Below, piece by piece: positions 56,801 to 64,000 of a DNA stretch of 64,000 nt (position 1 is its first letter; each line of letters opens with the position of its first letter). Position numbers and translations under genes: made by a program. The stretch covers positions 86,821,968-86,885,967 of the forward strand of contig NC_088796.1 in the NCBI RefSeq assembly GCF_011386835.1. The letters run 5' to 3'. Source of the DNA: Chrysemys picta bellii. Lineage: Eukaryota; Chordata; Testudines; Emydidae. The notes beneath the pieces were generated by a model. The model saw nothing but the letters and a program-made list of their open reading frames with translations. It was not told the origin of the DNA and made no database searches.

Positions 56801-57291
56801 CCAGGCACACCTTAGAGCTATTAGCTTTTAACGAGCTGCTAAATTGTACTGAACCCCTCCAGAAATGTCAGCTTTCACCATGTTGCTGCATTTAAAATCA
56901 AATGTAACATAATTCAGAAGAGAAAACAAGGAGATGCATTTTCCATTCTAACATCATCAGCAGCATCTCCAACAAATCCATCAGTGAAGTTTTTCAATTT
57001 TATTTTTATTAAGCTTTATAATAAATGTAGATATCTGAAAACAATGTCTGATCAATTGGTCAAAAATGAATAACCTTCAGACACTGATCTAAGCAAACTT
57101 AAGCTACAAACAAAAGAAGAGAAAATACAAAAAAAAAAAAGTTTAATCTATGTAATAAATATCTGGAACAGTCAAAGTTTATTCATTAGCTAACCACAAC
57201 CACTTCACATTAACCATTCCATTAGCAATATGTTGTTGAGGGCTTGTGACAGTCACTACATAATTATTTTGCATCTTCAAGAGTAGGAGAT
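53827..57291. other. non-coding stretch with simple repeats and a MIR-like remnant
   Basis: A (GA)n tract lies at about 54943-54970, a G-run at 55967-55976 and an A-run at 54441-54454. About 56110-56290 (CCAGTTTTACAGATGGGAAA, CTGAGGTACAGAAAAGTGAA) is an antisense MIR-type CORE. Around 54860-55240 is pyrimidine-rich sequence with an open frame of 144 codons lacking splice context, probably repeat-derived. Confidence 0.45.
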
Positions 57292-57294
57292 TCA

Positions 57295-57455
57295 GGGCTT
57301 GTCTACATGAGGAAATAGCCCAGAATAAGCTATTGCAGAATTCTGCCACTAGCTTCCCATGTGGATGCTCTTATTCTGCATCCAAAATGCCTTTTGTGTG
57401 GTTTAGTTTAATCTACTTCTAAAATGCATTAAGTTAAACCACAAAAAAAAGGGAC
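57295..57455. mobile_element. partial Harbinger-type MITE
   Basis: The left end GGGCTTGTCTACATGAGG follows TCA at 57292-57294. The interior (GCCCAGAATAAGCTATTGCA) stops at about 57455, next to another MITE; no own right end. Confidence 0.6.
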
Positions 57456-57458
57456 TCA

Positions 57459-57742
57459 GAAGCCGGGTTACACTAGAAAATTAGGTCGGTTTAACTATGT
57501 CAGTCAGGGGTGTGGAAAATCCATACCCCTGAGCTGAATAGTTAAACCAACCTAAAGTCCAGTGCTAGGTCAACTGAAGAATTCTTCGGTCAACCTAGCT
57601 ACACCTTTCAGGAAGGTGGATTACCTATGCCAAAGGGAGAATCCCTCCTATCAGCGTGGTAGTGTCTACACTGAAGCGCTACAGCAGTGCAGCTGCAATG
57701 GGGAAGCTGTGCCACTGTAGCTTTTTAAGTGTAGACAAGCCC
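57459..57742 (-). mobile_element. Harbinger-type MITE of the 14042 family, inverted
   Basis: Read on -, it starts GGGCTTGTCTACACTTAAAA and follows the 14042 element throughout (AATTCTTCAGTTGACC; CATACCCCTGAGCTG on +). TCA lies at 57456-57458 and 57743-57745. The + left end (AAGCCGGGTTACACTAG) is decayed. Confidence 0.82.
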
Positions 57743-57745
57743 TCA

Positions 57746-57960
57746 GACCTTCTCTAACATTAGAAAGTTGTACCATCAAGGAGTTATTTCAGTATAAATG
57801 TGTTTTATACTGGTACAGCTTATTTCAGTACAGGAAGGGAAATATAAAATAGCTTAATACTGATCTAATTGTGCCTATATTAGGGCTTGTACTGATATAA
57901 TTACTTCAGTAAAAATCACCCCCTCATTGACATAGTTATCCTGCTTTTCAGAATTTTCCT
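57746..57960. mobile_element. partial MITE rich in TATAACT/TACTGGTA motifs
   Basis: It begins just after the previous element's flank (GACCTTCTCTAACATTAGAA) and repeats TTTCAGTATAAA- and ACTGATATAATT-like segments. No matching right end was found. Confidence 0.4.
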
Positions 57961-58238
57961 CTTTCAGAGGAAGAAAAGTAAAACCAAAGACAGCTTGTGG
58001 TAATTACCGCTCCTCTAACACTTTAACAAGAGATAGGACTGTTAGGCCTAGCGTCTCGGATGAATTCACACTCAAATAATTGCATTCTGCCTATCTAAAA
58101 TTCTCCCTGGACATTCAGATACATTCTTCACTTTCTTTACTCCTTTGCTATTCTTCACTTTCTGTTCTGAGCTATGGTGCATGTTTGCTATGTACTTCCA
58201 CCCAGAAGTGGCTAAGATCCCAGTGCTGCAAAAACTGA

Positions 58239-58525
58239 GTTCTGGTCTACACTTAAAACTTAGGCCAACATAGCTTTGGTGCTCAGAGGTGTGAAAAATC
58301 TACACTCTTGAGCACCATAATTATGCTGACCTAACCCTTGGTGGAGATGCAGCTAATTCAATGGAAGAATGCTTCTGTCAACTAAGCTACCATTGCTTGG
58401 GGAGACAGAGTTTCTACAGAGAGGGGAAAAAACTTTCCTATGCGTACACCATGAGATTGCAGCGGCATAGCTATGGTGCAGTAGCTATGCCCTGACACTA
58501 TAGTGCCCATAACGTAGACATGGCC
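58239..58525. mobile_element. Harbinger-type MITE, 287 bp
   Basis: Left end TTCTGGTCTACACTTAAAAC and right end (reverse complement) GGCCATGTCTACGTTATG are inverted. Interior GGTGTGAAAAATC and its partial complement near 58300 fold back. Flanks are TGA and TCA, so the duplication has one mismatch. Confidence 0.75.
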
Positions 58526-58528
58526 TCA

Positions 58529-60300
58529 TGAACATGCTTAACTTTATACGCACTGTTGAACTCCTCTGTATGAAAAGTTAAGCATGTGCTTAAGTCTTTG
58601 CAGGAGCCTGTTCACCTTATCTGTGATGATTAATCCCATTGAAATGAATGGAACCACTCACATAAGTGGCCCATAGTTTGAGATCTATAAATATCAGGTA
58701 CTAATTATTGTTTACCATCATTATCCTGAGTCAAAGTTCATGGAAACAAATATTACTTCAATTTGCAAGTCTTTGACTCTCCTTAGGCTGTAAACTTCTT
58801 TTTTTAAATGCAGAAAGCTAATGAAGATCATTGTTTATAGGCCACTTGTATATGTGTGAGAGAGCAGAATCATGGTGAGAGAGAGGATCAATTTTGGGAG
58901 TCAATTAGGGAGGGAATCATTACAAGAAAAATGAATTGCTTTGTGAGATTAGTGAGTACTGTAAATTTCTCCTTCCTTATTATTCCTTTACATAGGTTCT
59001 CTTTCACCAGTGAACTCTGAAGGCAAAAACAAACTGGACAAGACTATCACACCAGCTCCTGTTTTTAACAGAAATTCAGTGGCCCCATTATATTAACTAA
59101 CTTACTTGAAATGGAAACTTCAAAATGTTTGGTTTATTTCTGAGGCACAGTTGCAGAGTTTCTACTTCTTGCAATTTTACTGCACACCTCATGATGTTTG
59201 TGATTTTTGTTAAAGCTTACGCTCCTGGATAACATGAGAATTTTAGCCTTCATTTAATACAAATTAAGTTTCTAGCCTTTGTTGTTGCAGAGAAAAGTTG
59301 GAAAATATGAACCTTGAAAGCTCAATCACCAGAAAGCAAAAAAGAGTTCCAAATTTATTACTGTTTAAAATCATATAATTTTTAAAGCAACAACAATATT
59401 GGGGTCTGAATTCATGAATGATAAATGCTTTGGTTGGCAATACTGCAGCTGAAATAACAGGAAACCACTTCAAGATAGGTATACACCCAATAAGTGCAAC
59501 AGGCCTCCACTAATATAGAGCATGGAGGGTCTTCTGCAAACACGCTTGCGCTCATTTAGTCAAACTGGTGCAAATCCCTGTGTGGAATTATTTCAGTTTC
59601 ATTCAAACCTATTCCTTAAACTAAACCAAAATAAAGCATGGTTTAAACAGAAACAAGTGTGTCTACATGGCCTTTTGCACAAGTGTAACTAAATCTGTTT
59701 AAAATCACATCTTAAGTTAAACCCATGACACTCTACATGTAGACAAGCACTTATTTAGGGATATGCACATTTTATAATCTAATAAATAATACATTATTAT
59801 TGTGTCACTAAGATCTGCCCCTTATCTGTCAAGGTCCTTATCGGACTGCACAGTTAAATAATAAATTGCCAACCATTAAAATATTGTATATAATATTTAA
59901 AAGGCCCCAAACAAGGTAGCATATTACACAAAAACTAACATACAAAAACTCCAAATATGGTCCCTTTGCTGGTTTCGGACTCATTTTAATTTTTTCTGGG
60001 CTCTATATCTTGATCGAAAGACTCCAAATTTGCACCCTATCATCCTGCATCCTGATGATGCACAGAAATTTTCAAGACAATCTGAGTGTGCATGTGGATA
60101 TTAGAGCACTTTGAAAATTAGCTTTTAACTGAAAGCTCAGTTCAACCTTAACTATGGTGCCCCAAGGCCATCCCATAATGGGGCCTGTATAACATCACCC
60201 CTCTGGCCTCTTGGCAAATTGCTGAGTTAATGAGAAGAGGTCAAGTGAGGAGGTGGGAGGAGAGAGTAGGAAGGTGCTAATTGTAAGTGACCTCCTGCAG
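58529..60300. other. non-coding upstream of a candidate gene
   Basis: About 58530-58690 is an old repeat (TAAGCATGTGCTTAAGTCTT). About 59470-59750 may be a decayed MITE with right end CATGTAGACAAGCAC followed by TTA. About 59930-60200 has no identified feature. Confidence 0.4.
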
Positions 60301-60506
60301 GGAGCCAGGGAATACATACAGTGTCAACTCAGTGTTAAAGCTCAGGGGGATAAGCATTACCCTGTGAGCTGAGGTGTGCAGGGAGTAGCTTTAGTCTGCC
60401 TTCTGTCAGAAAGAGTTCTTCATTGTGTGGACTGTGGTGTGAAAAATACATCAGAGGGATTTCAGGTGTAAGGAAAGGAAAGAAATACAGACTGACCTGA
60501 GGAAAA

Positions 60507-62554
60507 ATGCTGCTTATTAGGTAAGCTAATGCTACTTTATATACATAGTCAGTCTGGAAAATGCCAGTGTTCATTCATTCTAGTGAAGTGTATTGACATT
60601 TTATAAAATCTTATATTTAAGATCCTTAACTTCAATTTTATCTTTCTCTATAGCTATCATTTTCTTTTGTATTCATCAATGTAGTAGTAAGTAGGTGTTG
60701 ATTTCCCTTCCTCAAACCCTATATTGCTCCAGGATTGTTGAGCATAATAAATGCTAGGTTTATTGCTCCTTTGATGGTATAATTTAACTTCTTTTTAGTG
60801 AGATCAGCATTCCCTGATATGTATCATTTTGTGTTTTAGGTGTCTTTTAAGCTTGGCACTATCTTTACAAGTAATCCAATTTGGAAATGGTAAGAGAACT
60901 CCTTCTCTCCCCCCTCCAACCCCGGTTTTGCTTTTGCTGGTTTTCTTAACAAAAAAATGTATTTTTCTGTGCACTTTGAATACTTTTACTTGCAAATAGC
61001 TAGCATACAAAACAAATACTGCTTTTACCCTCACCCTGCAAACACCTACATATGTGAATAATCCTAAATGCTTCTATTCATGTGAGTAACATTAAGCATG
61101 TACCAGATTGTTTGCAGGATTGGGGTCTTCCATTAACACTGCACCCTGAATCAGTTGCCAGTTCCACTCTAAACACAACTAAGGACAGAATTGGTGTCTT
61201 AGGATATCATTTTTTTGGGGCAACTTTTAACTATGTGTGTACAGCGGCTAGCACAGTAGGCCTGGATCCCTAGTTAGGAGCTGCTTGATACTATTGTAAT
61301 ACATACTACTAAGCTTCAGCAAGATATTTCAGAGCATTTCAAAAAACCTTTTTACCTGTCCCACCTCTCACTGAGAGCAGGCAATGAGAATTAGATCAAG
61401 CCCTGAAGCAGAAAAACTAGGGTTACCATACGTCCGGTTTTTCCCGGACATGTCCGGCTTTTCAGCAATCAAACCCCCGTCCGGGGGGAATTGCCAAAAA
61501 GCCGAACATGTCCGGGAAAATGCCAGCCGGGCACTTCCCCTCCCGCGGCTGCTCTGCTCCTCCCCTGACTCTTCGGCTCTGTTTAAGAGCCGAGCTGCCC
61601 GAGCGCTATGGGCTTCAGGCAGCCCCCTTGCCTCCGGACCCCAGCCACCGGCCGGGCACTTCCCTTCCCGGGCTCCGGCGGCGCAGGGTCCGGAGGCATG
61701 GGGGCTGCCCGAAGCCGGTAGCGCTCAGGCAGCTCAGCTCTTAAACAGAGCCAAAGAGTCAGGGGAGGAGCAGAGCCTCCGGCTGCGGCGGCTCTGCTCC
61801 TCCCCGACTCTTCGGCTCTGTTTAAGAGCCGAGCGCTATGGGCTTCGGGCAGCCCCCATACCTCCGGACCCTGCGCCGCCGGAGCCCGGGAGGGGAAGTG
61901 CCCGGCTGGGGGCGCAGGGTCCGGAGACATAGGGGCTGCCCGAAGCCCAAGTGCTACCGGCTTCACGGTTTGCCAGGCAGCCGACCGGGGGCGCAGGGTC
62001 TGGGGGCTGCCCGGCAAACCGTGAAGCTGGTAGCGCTCGGGCAGCCCTTTTCGCGTGGCTGGGAGTGGGAGGGGGAGGGGGAGGGGGGAGGAGTTAGGGT
62101 GGGGAAGGGGCGGAGTGGGGCGGGGCTGGGGGTGGGGAAATGGGCGGAGCCAGGGCCCGTGCAGGGTCCTCTTTTTTTATTTGTTAGATATGGTAACCCT
62201 AGAAAAACAAACAGACAAAGGTACATAAAATACTGACCAGCTTCCATACCATGATGGGATAATATCTTCACCACCACTTCAAACTTGCATGGGAACTTTA
62301 TTTGAACACCATCTATTGCAGCTATCAAAGCTAAATCTACAGTTTAGCCATCACTGAGAGTTTGACCTAAATTTTTGTTGTTGTTTTTTTAATATATATA
62401 TTTAAAGGCTGTGAGGGGGAGAACCGTGATGATAACCCAGACCAGAAAAATCCAAACACTTCCTTAACCACCTTTAATGATATAAATAATCTCAATTCTG
62501 AGAGGAGAAGGAGGAACCACTCTGAAGTCTTACCTTTCATTGGGCTTACAGATG
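60507..62554 (+). CDS. candidate secreted protein, exons 1-3 (EGF-CFC/Cripto-like N-terminus, uncertain), 3' end outside window
   Basis: Three exons join in frame: 60507-60520 (ATG with A at -3, donor GTAAGC), 60840-60889 (acceptor TTGTGTTTTAG, donor GTAAGA) and 62408-62554 (acceptor TTTAAAG, donor GTAAGT, 147 bp, phase 1 at both ends). The product begins MLLIRCLLSLALSLQVIQFG, a good signal peptide with likely cleavage near GNG-C. A polar segment of ~48 residues follows, with an Arg run (SERRRRNHSEVLP) and IGLTD at the exon end. From memory the leader resembles EGF-CFC proteins (Cryptic/CFC1, Cripto/TDGF1), membrane-anchored Nodal co-receptors; the EGF and CFC exons would lie beyond the window and are not seen. 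A purine-rich 5' UTR precedes the ATG. A GC-rich MITE and an L2-like tail (~61180-61310) sit in intron 2. The acceptor of exon 3 is weak. Alternative: chance exons; three matching phases make that less likely. Confidence 0.5.
61180..61310 (+). repeat. L2-like 3' end remnant
   Basis: GTGTGTACAGCGGCTAGCAC, CCCTAGTTAGGAGCTGCTTG and ACTATTGTAATACATA match the 3' ends at 29690-29755 and 39165-39235. It lies in intron 2 of the candidate gene. Confidence 0.6.
61420..62199. mobile_element. TA-flanked MITE with GC-rich hairpin interior, 780 bp
   Basis: Ends GGGTTACCATACGTCC and (reverse complement) GGGTTACCATATCTAAC are inverted, flanked by TA at 61418-61419 and 62200-62201. Directly inside the left end a hairpin pairs CCCGGACATGTCCGGCTTTT (~61445) with its complement (~61495-61518). 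The interior contains repeated and inverted copies of CGGCTCTGTTTAAGAGCCGA and GCAGCCCCC. The open frames on both strands here come from this GC-rich repeat structure. Confidence 0.85.
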
Positions 62555-63796
62555 GTAAGTTAATCATTGTATTGAGAGGCAACAGGTTTTTCCATGTCCA
62601 ATGCAAACTAGCTTCTCAAGGAGAAACCCATTCACGCAGGCACCATTGCATAATAACCTGACTTTGTTATATTAAAAAAATCAAGGGCTACACTTCTGTG
62701 CCCACCTGTTGGATGCACACAACTCTGTATTTGCATACACAGTGATATTTGAATGAATAACCTGTGTCATTGTATATAGAAATATATACTTAATAAAAAT
62801 TGAATCTAAATTCTGCAGGAAGATATGGATTATGTTGTGCATTCATCCCATATGCACTCAAGATACACCTTTTGAAATGCATGTTTTTGCACACATAAGG
62901 AGTGTATATACATATTTTTGCAGATGGACCTTGCAGCATGTGGCCACATTTAAAAATTGGCTCTAAAATCTTAAGCAGTTACACGGAATAAATGAATAGC
63001 AGACAAGTGCCCAGAAAGTGGGAAACACTCAAAATTCTGGTTTATGATCTGATTAAATGCTGTCTTGAAAACTGAAAATTGTACAACAGATTAGAGTTCT
63101 TTAAAAAGTAGAGCTACCCACAGGTGAAAATTAAATATAAACCATGTGGCCAACTCTATGCCTTAGAAATGAGAAGGCAAATTTAAAAAAAAAAAAAAAA
63201 AAGTTACTTTTATCTTCTGATTTGTATGCCACTCATGATGGTTTTTGGTGTGACACTTCTGATTTTTAAATACTCAGACTTGGCAATACTGTATAAATCT
63301 GACCTCCATCTGTAACTTGTCAAAGTGTTGTATGGCATTTAGCCACCCAAAATCCTATCAAAATAACCTGTGACACTTGGAAAATGTAGCCATATGGATA
63401 ATCAGGAAATGCTGCTAGTCCATTTCAGCACTAATGCTGTAACTGATGGAAAGGGTTAAAGGTGATATGTCATACACCTCATTCTGACTTTTGCTGGTTG
63501 CAAACAGACGAAGGGGAAGTTGAGAAAGTTGGCTCAAATCATCTCTTTTGATGGGAGCATGCCATTAGGGTTTTGTTGCCACTTAAATACTGATTGGTAC
63601 ATGATCAAAAAAATATTCTTTTCTATGCTCACAGTTATATTATTTGCATCCTAGAGGTGGGGGGAAGGGGACAAGAGTCAAGCTTCACTGTATACATGAT
63701 CCAAATTGAACTATTTTTTTACAATAACTAAAGAAACCTTAATTGAAGAACTGCAGGCTTCAGTGATGTCCAGACCTTTGTCCTCAATTGCATTAC
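62555..63796. other. intron-like non-coding stretch
   Basis: It follows the GTAAGT donor of exon 3. An A-run lies at about 63185-63202. A weak acceptor at 63507 (GGTTGCAAACAG) opens a short frame that ends after about 15 codons; not accepted as an exon. No EGF-like exon is visible. Confidence 0.4.
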
Positions 63797-63799
63797 TTA

Positions 63800-64000
63800 G
63801 GCTATGTCTACACTGCACAACTTATAGTGGCACAGCCATGCCGCTAAAGCCTTGCTGCTGTAAGGCATGCAGTGCAGCCGCTCTCTGTCGCTGGAAGAGA
63901 GCTCTCCTGCCGACAAAATAAAACTACCCTCGAGGATGGGTGGTAGCTTTGGCCTTGGCTACACTGGCGCTGTACAGCGCTGCAACTTGCTGCACTCAGG
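63800..64000. mobile_element. Harbinger-type MITE, cut by the window end
   Basis: Left end GGCTATGTCTACACTGCAC follows TTA at 63797-63799. The interior TGGAAGAGAGCTCTCCTGCC is typical of the inner parts of these MITEs. A second MITE starts inside it at 63951. Confidence 0.75.
63951..64000. mobile_element. start of a nested MITE of the 43693 family
   Basis: GGCCTTGGCTACACTGGCGC and TACAGCGCTGCAACTTGCTG match the first 50 bp of the element at 43693-43957. The remainder is beyond the window. Confidence 0.75.

Noticed and set aside
61384..62328. Open frames of up to 182 codons rich in Pro/Ala/Arg
   Set aside because: They span the ends and inverted repeats of the MITE at 61420-62199, so they are not a gene.
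63508..63553. Possible terminal exon of the candidate secreted gene
   Set aside because: The phase would fit and a stop follows after about 15 codons, but the acceptor is weak and the product would lack any domain.
1..64000. CRISPR arrays, operons, toxin-antitoxin or phage genes
   Set aside because: No regularly spaced short repeats, no dense ORF clusters and no ribosome-binding-site pattern; the sequence is eukaryotic.

Overview
The window looks like vertebrate nuclear DNA, most likely from a turtle or a close reptile relative. The basis is its repeat content: a full-length CR1 LINE ending in an 8-bp tail repeat, PIF/Harbinger transposons with many short derivatives, L2-like and MIR-like remnants, hAT and mariner-type MITEs, and a solo LTR. 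Species is inference; no unique marker gene was read. Nothing suggests bacteria, plasmids, phage or CRISPR.

Layout. 1-3138: a decayed Harbinger piece abutting a broken CR1 3' end. 3142-7048: a nearly complete Harbinger element with both genes, a spliced Myb/SANT-like gene on + and a DDE transposase on -, facing each other; both are damaged. 7799-12641: a full-length CR1 with two uninterrupted ORFs (ORF1 with a CCCC finger and SGNH-esterase domain, ORF2 with endonuclease and reverse transcriptase). A SINE-like copy folded into a perfect 66-bp palindrome sits at its 3' edge. 12.9-38 kb: mostly single-copy DNA with scattered MITEs, a solo LTR (17078-17738), a dead L2-like LINE (26.9-29.8 kb) and a hAT MITE (30101-30750). 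43-51 kb: nested MITEs, including a Harbinger derivative that still carries a broken Myb/SANT domain (49750-50694). 53-59 kb: more MITEs. The final 50 bp are the cut-off start of another.

Host genes are sparse. One well-formed coding exon lies at 38072-38214 (+). Three exons that join in frame lie at 60507-62554 (+) and encode a signal peptide followed by a short basic secreted segment. The first resembles, from memory, the N-terminus of LRRC2/LRRC39-type proteins. The second resembles the N-terminus of EGF-CFC (Cripto/Cryptic) proteins. LRRC2 and TDGF1 are neighbours in human, which makes the pair more believable, but both identifications are unverified.

The elements interact mainly by nesting. 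Harbinger-type MITEs share ends of the form GGSYNNGTCTACACT and 3-bp target duplications (TTA, TAA, ATA, TCA), and they are plausibly products of transposases like the one at 5107-6839. The intact CR1 could supply reverse transcriptase for the retroposed pieces.
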